A stretch of DNA of 64,000 nt from Liolophura sinensis (lineage: Eukaryota; Mollusca; Polyplacophora; Chitonida; Chitonidae). The translations under genes were made by a program, and so were the position numbers. The notes below the pieces were generated by a model. It did not search any database, was not told the DNA's origin, and saw only the letters and a program-made list of their open reading frames with translations. Of the stretch, positions 48,032-59,282 are shown in pieces. Every line of letters starts with the position of its first letter. The first letter of the stretch is position 1. The stretch lies in contig NC_088300.1 of assembly GCF_032854445.1 (NCBI RefSeq), positions 13,709,570-13,773,569 of the forward strand, written 5' to 3'.

Positions 48032-50201
48032 GGTATGTGCCCAAATATAAAGCAGACAAATGACTTGTCTGTTATAATCATTCGCCAAATCAGGCTACCA
48101 ATAAAATCAATAAATTAATTAGCCATGCAGACAAATCACCTTTACTCTATATCGTAAGGTACAAGTTACTAGGTGGTGTTTTGGAGATACATGTTATGTA
48201 TATGCATATATGCATATTTGGATGACGTTATATATGTGAGCATCTGCAGTCCACCACCACAATATAATATATGCCTTACACAGTAAGGTATATAGCCGGT
48301 GTAAAGCCTGCATGTATCAATATTTTATAGATGTATATATATGTTTCACTGGTGCCAGATTTTTTAAAAATTATCGTTACCATGAAAAATTCACCACCTG
48401 TCCTAAATGGCCACTTAGATCTGGGAACGTTCTGTTTTGTTGTCTGCAGATTTTGTCAACAAAAGAGAAGTCGCCGGGGTCTATCTGGTCCGACATGCGC
48501 AGAGCCATCTATCTCAACCCGTTACAGCAATTACCTGCTCCCAAGTGTGCCTGGCAATTAAACGGCGTCATTCTCATCTGTGTCCTGCGCAAGTGGTCAG
48601 CGCATATAGCTTTCCACTGAGATGGTTCAGGTTACTAGATTTTACGATTGTAAATGGATCCCCACAGGCTGTGCAATAGTTCCCATCTAGCTGATTGACT
48701 GTATGTGGTGTTTTACATGGCCCCCATAGATGCATAACCTCCTGTTCTATGGTCCATACAGGGCAGATCTCTGCTGGTTTTTATTTTTAATTTTAGCACC
48801 CTATGAAGTTAATGCAGCTACGCCACCTTATATTCTTTCCGAGTTGGTGACGATAGGTCATACAGCTGTATCAGCTGAATATAAATAAAACCTAGTATAC
48901 ACCATGATAGAGAAACGCGGAAAACGCGATTTCACGTCACTATTACCCCACGCGCATGTGGCTATAAAAAGAGTTTGCGTGAGGGCAGCGGAATAAACTA
49001 CGCTTCTAGAAATAACTCGCACCTCAATGGCTAAAACTGATATGTATGGGCCTTTCGATTTTGGCAATGTGAGCGAATTTGCTTATTTTGAACTGCGATA
49101 TCTCGGTTATGCATCATCACAAAATAAAAAAAGGTATGCTTTTTTAAGGGAAACTTTATCGATGCATATATCTGGTTTGGTGCTGTCTATTCTTTTCAGG
49201 CCTACGCAGTCAGGCCTAGCGTTTAGGTGAATGACCAGTCTTAATCGTTTTACTGTCATTAGTATATTCTTATATTTTATGAGCGTTTTACCGTTCATAC
49301 TGAAAAAAACATTTCGCTTTTTGACTTCTTACCGTTTACACTATAATGGGTGGAGGGAATCGTTGTATCTTGCAAGTTTCCCGATAATGGTCCAGACATA
49401 CGGATTGAGATAGCCCTTACAGTTTGTGAGCCTCTTCTGTCATTAATGGTATGCAAACCCACCGCATCTAATGAATCGTCACTAAAAACGTATTTTCATT
49501 CTGATATGACAAGCAGATTATATATTAACCAGTCTTTATCATGCGAACCAGATGCTTTTCATCCTTGGTATAGTCATGTTACGTAGTATTGATTCATTCT
49601 CACACAGGTAATGCAAAGCCATATCTATAAAACTCGGTATGCGAATATTCTTGACCTGTCGAACAAAAGTTACATTGTGTCTGTGGTTCTGGTAGTCCGA
49701 TATAGGGGCCTACATGAATCATTTGGTGGAGTACTTGGAAATATAAACTTGGTGTTTAAAACCGTACCTAGTTTTGAGTCGAGGAAAATAGGGTGCCAGA
49801 AGTAAACCACAGGTATACGTGAGAAACGATTTAGTTTGGCGATATTTTCAAGTAAGTACATATACAACCTAAGGCCATATACAACCTCGAATTTTGTTGA
49901 ATGTTTCAACAGAGAGTTAAGAGGAGATGAAGAAGTAAAAAATTCACCGAATTCACAAAAGGTATATCGGCACGCAATCGCTGTAGGTGCAGAGTTGTGA
50001 CACGTGTCATGTACGGATGTAGTAGGCTTACATATATTCCTTATCACAGGCAATTGCTCGCCCAGTTTGCCAGCGAGCAGGCAATCGGTCGTCAGCTGCA
50101 TGATCCGATATCAACCTATATATATGTGAATAATTATGAAAACAAAGTTTTCTGTTCATATTTATAGTGTTATTCACTTACCGTTAATCAAACTGACGGC
50201 A
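48032..50201. other. Non-coding stretch, nothing certain
   Basis: A 143-codon minus-strand open frame at 49670-50101 is the longest outside the BCL11 exon region. It has no recognisable domain, no conserved-looking composition and no supporting splice or promoter signal, so it is not called as a gene. Confidence 0.4.
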
Positions 50202-50521
50202 GTTTGATTGATTTAACGCCATACTCGCGACTTTTTCACTATAATGATTTCTGTTAGTCTGTAGGGTAAAGAAAACCGGAGTCCACGGAGTAAACCACTG
50301 AACTTTGGCAAGTCACAGATGAACTTTACAACGTTTGACATACAGATATACATATATATCCATCCCTTATTTGGCGGGACGATGGCATGCGAGACTGCAC
50401 AAACTGTCACATAAGCGCCATTGACCGCTTATTGTCGCCAAGACCACCACGGACAATGAGAGTTGGGGAAACTACAAATTCTCTGTATTCCAAGGATTTG
50501 AACCCGCATCTCGTCTGTCCA
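50202..50521 (-). mobile_element. Diverged tRNA-derived SINE
   Basis: Read on the minus strand, a B-box-like GATGCGGGTTCAAATCCTTG lies near 50495. The distal end is GAGTATGGCGTTAAATCAAT, like the shared SINE tail, with a CCGGTTTTCTTTACC core remnant near 50270. The head's A box was not clear. It is the last SINE-like element recognised before the BCL11 exon. Confidence 0.6.
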
Positions 50522-50566
50522 CGTCAATGAAATATAAACGGAAGACTATAAACAATGAAAATCATG

Positions 50567-50709
50567 GGGGCTCTCGCAAATTAACGTGCCTAAAACACGT
50601 GATTTTAGTGCGTGTCAACGTCGCCATTGGGTCGACAGACATGTATATTTAAACCTCGGAACTAATATGAAATCACGCCTTTTACTATGTTATGGTTTGC
50701 GAGAGCCCC
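50567..50709. mobile_element. Short foldback (MITE-like) element
   Basis: The perfect 14-bp inverted repeat GGGGCTCTCGCAAA / TTTGCGAGAGCCCC lies at 50567-50580 and 50696-50709. A second inverted match (CGTGATTT / AAATCACG) sits about 17-18 bp inside each end, so the arms are imperfect inverted copies about 40 bp long. There is no open frame. A clear target-site duplication was not found, so the transposon superfamily is unknown. Confidence 0.55.
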
Positions 50710-53700
50710 AACTTTGTTTCGCTTATATCTACATGAACTCACGAGACCCCTGAAATGTCCACTGGACCATTATAAACAAACCCACTTTCAAGACTATCCA
50801 AAAAACTTCAACATCAATCCACAGTTCATCCAGCATGCATAAGCTGGAATCAGAGAAGAAATAAACTTTATCCAGGGTTCGTCAAAATTTACATAAGCGC
50901 CTGCTTTCCATGGAACCTTTAGAACCAAGTGCGTGAAGATGTTTTCTCGCCTACCAAATGTAGTTGGCAGTTCTCCTGTGAGTTATTCAATTCTGAGTCA
51001 GAAGTTAAAAGAGGAACAGCAACCTAGCTGTTATGAACGGAACAGTAGAAATTGCCGCAGGTGTCCGAGCAATTCACATGCTGTGGCACTTATACTTTCT
51101 TAGCTCTTTTTTTTTTTTGTGGTTTGTGTTGAATGTCATTTTGGGAATGGGTCTTGCGATTCGAAATGTCCATTTTGGTTGACGGCTGATATACGAATGT
51201 CTGTTTCGACGCATATATATACACACAGATTGTGTACCAGAGGTATACATATCTGGTCTACAATGCAGGAAGACAGCAGAAATCATGTAGCTACAAAACA
51301 GCACGCCAATATTCAGCTGCAACAACGTGTTTCCATTGGTTGATTTCGACCCTTCAGTACGCAAAAAACCGTAGAGAAAGAATAAGAAATGAAGTCAGAG
51401 ACAACATTATGAGAATGGTAATAAAGAAGATGGTTCATTCAGTAGAAATACAGGTTGGTGTAGTTATACCACTCTATAGCTTGAAGTAATTGTACAAACA
51501 TCGAAAGAACTTCGATTTCAAGTACACCATACAGTAAAAGAACACGTAGTATAGTCATAGAAAACTAACCATGTACAACAGGGGCTTAATTGTATGCAAT
51601 GACATATTCACATTCAAGTCACCCATGTTTCGTTGTTGTTGTAGTTGTAGTTGTGGAGTCTACTTATTACTATAACAGGCTTGGCCTTTCCATGATATAA
51701 CAATGATTTAAAGTGCCAGATTTTTTCTGCCTAGACAGTACATTCACCAGGATCTAGACTCTGCACATAACGGACTGAAACATTGCATATGAAGAGTACG
51801 AACCGGCCACAACAGTTACAGGTTACAACAACCTAGATGGCCATACTGCATGTTCAGTACGGACAAAACCATATTTTGTGACTTTTACCGTGTTTATTGT
51901 AAACAAAAAAAAATTTGTTAAAAACAAAACAAAACAGAATTTAGTCAAACATATAACAATTGTTATTGTTGAACTAGAGCTTCTTTTACCACTGATGTTA
52001 AACAAAATGACGAAAACAATGTCTGGAAGAAACCAACTGACTTTTGCGCCCCTGTTAATTGTTGTTGTACAAGCCAGTGGTGTGCCTATAAAAAAAAATG
52101 TCGGGCAGCATATCTGCCATATATTCGACCCGCTCTATACTATAACATTGAGACTGACACGACTCAAACAGGCCGATAAATTTATATAACAAATTTATAC
52201 AAGTTAACTTTGTAATCATAAAACAAACGCAAGATGAAAGCTTACAAAAATATGACATGTTATTTAACCATAATTAATAGCACTTTTATTACAAAACAAT
52301 ACAATAATGAAGCACCGGAAAACGAAATGAATAAAGGGGATAAGACAAACAAAAGGTGGCTTTATGATGATAATCACCGTACAAAAATCTCTGCTACAAT
52401 AAAATCATGACGAGGTACCAGAGGAATGGTAAGATACGAGACAATAGTGTAAAAGTTGATGAACCGCAGAGAACTATAGATAAGAATCTACAATTATATG
52501 TCTGAATACCAACAAGAGATTTGGCAAGTTAAAAAATCCAAAGTTTCGACAGCGAGACAAATGTAATATCAGGTAGATGGAAACTAAAAAGAGGACACCA
52601 GTTAAAATACCACAAGGAAGGATTAAGGTATAATGTTACAATTTGAAGAAAAACACTGTTAAAAGGATGCAGTTGTAAACACTGCAAATAATTAAGGTTA
52701 TAAAGTAAAAGCTAGCCTATACACGGATCTTCCAGCGACCTGCGAAGTACAAAACCCCGCTGGTTAGACTGGAGACGTGTGTAAGACAGGACATTGCAGC
52801 CAAACTATAACAAGAGTTAAACTTTACAACATACGCTAACACTTTCTGAAGTGAAGTGGATATTGGAAATCTTCTTGCCATCCATAACATGATGGCCATT
52901 CCACACCATACAATCACTAAGACAAAAAAGGAGGGAAATTTATTTATCCCCAGTTAATGCATTTCATTACACATGTATATCCAAAACCTGGAATTCTATT
53001 AAAGGTATAGCTAGAGGAAGAATCGCGCCACCGGCAGTTTTACCTTGCAAAATAACCCTTTTCAACGTCGTATTAATTGGTTAATCATACTATGCAACAG
53101 CTGTGGTATTGCACATCTCAGTGACACAAAAGAAACAGCAAGAAAAAAACCCCATAACTTTAGACTGCGAGGGAACAGTTTAGTACTATCGACTTGGTTG
53201 ACAAAAAGCATGCTTTACCGACTACAGATTTGCAACAGAAAACCAGCCCGTCTTAGAATTCCCCCAAGGATATTTCCTACGATTTGTTTTAGATCGGTAG
53301 AGTTTGCCGATCGTCTATTACGCTAAAAGTGAAACCGTAAATAAATAAACCCCCATCAGACAAATATGGCACAAAGGAAAATAGCACTGCATGAAATAAC
53401 CAGTTCGCTAATAAAACAGTATGTCGGACCATGTCATTAGTGACTCGGATACGACTATGTATGTACATATACAAGATAATATAAATAGTATTTTAAATTC
53501 CTCCTGTTGAACGTGTAGTCTCTCTCTTATTCTATAGGCACCAGATCACGTGGTTTTATTAAACTATATACAGTTTGACTGTACGTATAAAGGACGCGAC
53601 CGCTATGCAGTCGCTACTTAGAGGGGCTTCCCATCCCTTAACTTTACAATCCAGGGAAAAACGATTGTTTTGCATTTTGTATGAACAGTTTCTTCAAAGT

Positions 53701-56700
53701 AGGCACCATTTACAAAAGGATATTTCATATTATATAATCGAGTAAAAACACAGGATTCAATTGTGCGATTGGTTCCTAGAGCCAGGGCCGTGGCGATTTG
53801 CGCCTATCTCCCAACATGGTTTCTTCCATCGAAATTAAGAATTGGCAAAAAAAACAAAAAAAAAACATTGGCCTTGTCTTGGCTGGCCCATTGAGGTCTC
53901 GGACACTCAGTATGCTTTGTCTTTTTTAAACAACTGCATGGGGTAAGATTTGTAAATGAAAACTCCAATGATATACAATGTATATGTATACTAATAGACA
54001 CGGCTTCGATATAAACAGAACAAATATGGTTAAAAATGTGACAAATTTTCTAGCACTTAAAACATGGCAGCTATCCGGTTCTCATATCCAGCATTGCCTT
54101 TAAATAACAGGATTTATTACTTGATTACCTACTGTTGTTTAAAAAAAAGGAAACTCTGACATGTAGAATTTCGAATGGAAAAATACGCCTAGATAAAATC
54201 TTCACCGGTTCCGAACGGTAAATTCGACTACCCTCCCCCCTCCCATGTACACTTGATGACACATGAAATCGGTAAGAACAATCCCTTAGCTTAATAACAG
54301 TCTGCTATACTAAAAGCATCTAAGCGATTAATAAAAAATAAACAATACTTGAATTTTATCATCGTAACGGTGCGTAAAAGCGTGATGTAGGTGAAGTACT
54401 TAAGTCATAGACAAACTTGGAAACACACCATCGGCCTAATCCACCGCAAGTTAAAAAGCGCCACAGTACAGAGATTAAAGTGCGACAGCCATCAACTCCA
54501 GAACGTACCGTCACGAGGGCGCACACCGGGTATTTTGAGCGAGGTGCAACCATTTGGATGAATACCGAAAGTGACATTATGCATATTCCGACAGCGCCCT
54601 CTAACGACGGTCACCAGCAAAAGGTGTTCCAGGTAAGAAGTGTTACCAAAACTGTCCTTCAGCGAACATTGGATAGACATGTCCAGTGCTTCTAAGAAGC
54701 GGTTTATACTTAACAACATTAATGACCGATAAGATATATATTTTATAGATATAATATTTATATATGTAATAATAGCTGCGAGATGTGCTTTAAAAGCGGT
54801 AAGCAATGTTACAAAGTGCTATGCCCCTCAACGAAGCAAACATGGCTATTTGAAATTAGCAGCATTCTATGGCTTAACAATTTACCAGATACTTAAGAAA
54901 ATATAGAAATTGGAAGAGCACCCTTAACGTCATATCCACAGAGCTATTCCCTTAACATCTGCTATAGGGAGAAACCCATTCCCGTCCCTTTCTATCCACT
55001 GACATGTAGTGTAATCCATACACTTTTAATATACATGTGGAGATAGCTGTCATTGCTGCCTAGAATATATATACATATATTTTCAATATACATATATATT
55101 TTGTTTTAAAACACCCGCGGTACTTTTTCCTGCTTTCTGAAATAAGTATTAACTATTTCTCCTGTAGTCACTGCACTTATCGCAGAGGACAACAAAAATG
55201 GTTTTCTTTTAAACTCATCCATGTTTTTAAGGCATCCCAAGAACAGTTAAACTGCTTTCAAGTGACCGGTTTTAAAACAACGTTTGTTTTTGTTTGTTGT
55301 GTTTTGCTCCAAGCTTGGATACAAGGAATGACTGGGACAGGGTGAAATGTTCTGAGCTCTGATTACACTCTTTTCTCCATTGAACATTTTATGTTGATCA
55401 GTTGGCTGAGGAGAATTACAATTCTGCATGGTTGAGATATTAGCAACAAAATGGCCACCATGATTCAGCACTGGCCCAATGTTTTTCGTGCAAGTTAAGG
55501 ACACAAAAGGGAGAAAGAGGGTTATTCCTACAATAGCACTTGTCACTGGAGTTTCCTCCATTACCCACAATTAACCATGCCACAACAAAGCACAATTCTT
55601 AGAAAGCGTAAACATGTTCTGGTCAGTCAGCAGAGCCATAGTGACCAGATGTTCCATAACACTAGCATCTGACACTTCACAGGCCCCCTACATCTCAGTA
55701 CAGGCATTACATTGCCTCTGCAACCTACCTGTATTTGGAATAGTGGTATTCAACTAGTACCACAGAAAAGCAGAGAACTCAAGAGACCTCAGTACGACAT
55801 GGCTCAACAGCACTTTCCTTAGCTTCTGTTAATCAAACATTGCCCATGGGCAAGCCTGTCTACTGTTTTAATCCGCCATAGCTAAAACTATGAAGAATAC
55901 TTATCCTATTCAACTGCAAGACACAGATAAGCTTGCAAAACACAGCACTAATTCAAAAAAACAAAAAAAAAAAACACGCCCTAAAAGTTTTTCAAACTTG
56001 AGACAATTTGGAAATATAAGCATCTATCCAACATTTTTTCACAAGCACTAAGAAAACAAAAACTTTATACAGCATTTTGTACACACAAAAAAACAAGAAC
56101 CTTCTCTATACAATAAAGAATGACCCGATTTGAAAGCCAATTCCCCATAATGGAAAACATCTTGTATGCGTCCTCTGAGGATCTGTGGATGCATTTGTGT
56201 CCCCAGTATGATGTAGCACCTGATCTTTCTGTGGATCTGACAATGTCACTCAATGAATATCATTGAAGCCAGTTCCCCATGGCATGTGTTGTCCATGAGA
56301 CATTCAGGTAGCAAAATTCAATCAGGTTTTCAAAAAGGGTCAATCTGTCGGTTTCCCCAATGGCACTATCACAGCATTTCAGTGCCACTTCTCCTTCTGA
56401 AATGATAACTCCTTAACGATGACATTCTAGTGGCACCATAATAATAGTAGTAATAATAATAATAGTTATGTGTTCTTTGTAGGCGTATGTCATGAGGACC
56501 CGGTAATGATTATGAACGATGTGCATAGTGCTCGAGATGATGAAATCCATACAGTATTCCAATGAGGAAAAAAAAAGGCTGTGCAAAAATTCTTCAATAA
56601 CGTTAACTCTAACTGTATGGGAAAAACATCCTGAAGTTTCCTAAAACTCTCTCTACAACAATAGTTATCTGTACATTAAAAATGTGTGTTATGTTAGCTC

Positions 56701-57234
56701 CCACGATGCCAAGCACCAAACCATGTGTATCCCTATATATGTATGTACAATGTGGTATTGACAAACAACAACCGTGTCAACCCATCTGATATGATTGCCA
56801 GTCATGAGACCACCGGTCCAGTTCTCTCCCTTTTGTTTCCATTTGTTCGCCAGGGGGAGAAAGTTTATATATAATGTCTCTTGTGCAATCTGCTTGATGT
56901 TACGTTCCTCTCCTAGAGCTCTCACAATATTTGAGTATTAGTTCGCAAACAGTACAGTTAGTCAACTACCTTTACATGTCTATAGTTTTAACTTTAACTG
57001 AAGGTATACCTACTAGTAACAACGTGTAGAAAACATGTACCACCCGCGCTAGTGTAACACAGACGGTTGTTAGATTAAACACAAGGATAAATTCACAACA
57101 TTTACAAGTCTTTTTTTTTAAAGGTGAGCTTTTTGTCATCTGCCATATTTTTACCCAGCCATTAGATGGAGCGATATGCCAGGGCCAGCCTCGCCGCTCA
57201 GCCCGAAAACAGCGCCCTCTACACGCTGGTCGAG
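50710..57234. other. 3' flank of BCL11, probably including its 3' untranslated region
   Basis: No protein gene was recognised. The part next to the BCL11 stop codon should include its 3' untranslated region. Possible minus-strand polyadenylation signals include ATTAAA at 55872-55867 and AATAAA at 54118-54113, but I cannot say which, if any, is used. An (ATA)n-like run lies near 56437-56467. No SINE was recognised here. A 107-codon minus-strand frame at 55247-55570 shows no domain. Confidence 0.4.
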
Positions 57235-59255
57235 CTATAAGTTGGAGGCTGTGGTGCTGTTTGTGTCGGTATCCGGATCTGGCAAGCCCCGGGTGCCGGT
57301 GTGGTTCTCCATGCACTTCCTCATATGCTTCTCCAATGTGCTGGCCACAGAGAACGGCATCCCACAGAATTTGCATCTATAGACATCCTTGCCTTGTCGA
57401 CCATGGGTCTTCATGTGGCGTGTGAGTTTGCTGGACTGGGCACACGCATAGCTGCACAACTCGCACTTGTAGGGCTTTTCACCGGTATGACTGCGCCTGT
57501 GAACGGTCAGGTTGCTGCAGTTCTTAAAAATTTTACCGCAAAATTCACAGGTATCATTCCTCTTGTCGTTCCGCCGTATAGGTGTTCCACCATTATGGGC
57601 ACTATTGCTTGTTCCAGGTGTTGCAATACAGGATATAGTTTTCAAGGCACTCTCTGGTGGTTTTGATAAGTATGAGTTATGATTCGTCTCACGGTCCTGG
57701 AAAGGCATTGCCTGGTGGTGACCCAAGAAGAAATTCCGTGGATGAGGCACTGCAGGGGGGTACCACATACTGGTCGCTGCGTAAAATGCTTCCACACTTT
57801 GCGGCATTCTCTCTTGGGGTTCTCGCTTTATGCGATTGGGTTGGTTATCTTCATCGATGTCGATGTCACGATGTTGGCGACTGGGCGATACAGAGTCGGC
57901 TAGATGTCGCTGTTCATCCTTAATACCGTTTTGGGAAAGTTCTCCTTCAGTAGAGCGCTTGACATCTGTGCAGTTTTCTGCAAGAGCCTGTTGGAAAGCC
58001 TCGCTGTATTGTTGTATGTCGCCTAGGCCTGAGCCAGTCATGACATCTCTTAGAAGCGACGGCTTGTGTCGGGAAATAGAGTTGAGACTGAAGTCCACGG
58101 CTTTTCTAGTATGGTTGGATGGGGATGTTGCATTTGGAGACAGGTTTGTTCTATCCTTCTGGTCAACAAGGAGAGATCTGCCACCGTTCTCGTTGGAGTC
58201 TGCCTCAGACTCCCGCTCATCCATGTTTTCCAGCCTATCCATGCTGTCCACTCCATCCATTCCCTCAAGCTCCTCTTCCTCAGGTTCCTCCTCCTCTTCC
58301 TCCAGCTCATCCTCGTCTTCCTCCATATCCTCTTCTTCCTCCAGCTCCTCCCCGAACTCCCCTTTCTTGTGGGAGTCTGACGGACTGTCGCAAGACCCAA
58401 TGCTTCCTTCCGAGTGGATCGAAGTGTTGGAGGCCTGCGATGCGCCAGATAAAGGAGACTTGCTGCTGTGCGTCTTCATGTGTCGCTTGAGCTTGCTGGC
58501 CTGTGTGCACGCATGGGGACACAGGTGGCACTTGAACGGTTTTTCACCCGTGTGAGACCGTCTGTGTACAATTAAATTGCTTTGAAATCTGAAACATTTA
58601 CCGCAGAATTCACACGACTTTAAGTTCATCTTGCCAGGCGACAGAGGACCCCCTTGTTTCTGTGACATATCTTCTGGGGGAAAGGATCCAGTGCTGGGTC
58701 CTACGCTAATAGGGGAGAGAGCTGGAGAGAAAGACTGAGGAGGTTTCTTACTGGGTGAAGGAGTTGTTAAGGTGACCAATTCACGCAGTCGTTGTGAATA
58801 GTCTAACCCCACACCCAGGGGTAGCTGTGGCCGCTCAACGTATGGATTGTGAAATGGATGATGCGGAGCATGATGCGGTTCAAATCCAGGCATGCCAACA
58901 ATTCTATGGAAAGGATCATTCTGCATTACCAGATCAAAACGTATATTGGAGTGCCCTGGTGGACGGTTGAAAGGGCTGACCGGGGAGCAAGCCTGTGACA
59001 CTTCGTGAAGGCCAGAGGGGAGGCGAAACATGAAGGGGTTATGTGGGGAGGTGTTCGGGTGGCCCACAATCTGTGGAGGAGGGCTTGATGGGGTGTGGGC
59101 CTGGGGTTTGGGGGTAGCATCTCTGGATACAGCTGGGCTGGTCTGAGGCTGCTGGATGTAGATCTTCATGCCATGGGCGGTCTGAGCATGCTGCAGCAGG
59201 AACCAGGCAGAGTTAAACGTCTGTTTGCAGGTTCCACATAAAAACTTAGAAGGCT
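57235..59255 (-). CDS. BCL11-family C2H2 zinc-finger transcription factor, 3'-terminal coding exon (partial gene)
   Basis: This is the last coding exon of a BCL11A/BCL11B homologue, a nuclear DNA-binding regulator. In vertebrates these proteins repress transcription, with links to chromatin remodelling complexes, in blood and neural development. The exon encodes 672 full codons plus a split first codon (phase 1) and ends at TAG (57237-57235). The first finger (CGTC..., SAWFLLQHAQ) lies just inside the exon. Numbering from the internal Met at 59169, the family motif DYSQRLREL is at 123-131, fingers 2-3 at 186-206 and 214-234, and a Glu/Asp run at 272-302. Two SUMO-type sites follow (IKDE 416, IKRE 447), then fingers 4-6 at 541-561, 569-589 and 599-619. 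The 1+2+3 finger layout matches vertebrate BCL11A. Finger 6 ends in Cys instead of His. The N-terminal exons were not found in the window. Homology is seen directly; function is inferred from the family. Confidence 0.97.
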
Positions 59256-59282
59256 CTGTAAAGACAAAAACAGGGAAAGAAC
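59256..59282 (-). other. Splice acceptor of the BCL11 terminal exon
   Basis: On the minus strand a strong pyrimidine tract (TTCCCTGTTTTTGTCTTTAC) leads into AG at 59257-59256. The reading frame of the exon continues upstream of the internal Met through EPSKFLCGTCKQTF to this site, at the position of the known BCL11 exon junction. This rules out the Met at 59169 as the protein start. The acceptor is phase 1: one base of the Glu codon comes from the previous exon. Confidence 0.92.

Noticed and set aside
49670-50101. A 143-codon minus-strand open frame
   Set aside because: No recognisable domain and no conserved motif or splice evidence; overlaps other frames. A length like this can occur by chance in 64 kb.
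57830-58555. A 241-codon plus-strand open frame with a serine-rich stretch
   Set aside because: It is antisense to the BCL11 exon. The serine run is the reverse complement of the Glu-rich acidic linker codons, so it is a shadow of the real gene.
57235-59169. Treating the Met at 59169 as the start of a complete 644-residue protein
   Set aside because: The frame continues upstream through a conserved zinc finger to a strong splice acceptor at 59256, so this Met is internal.
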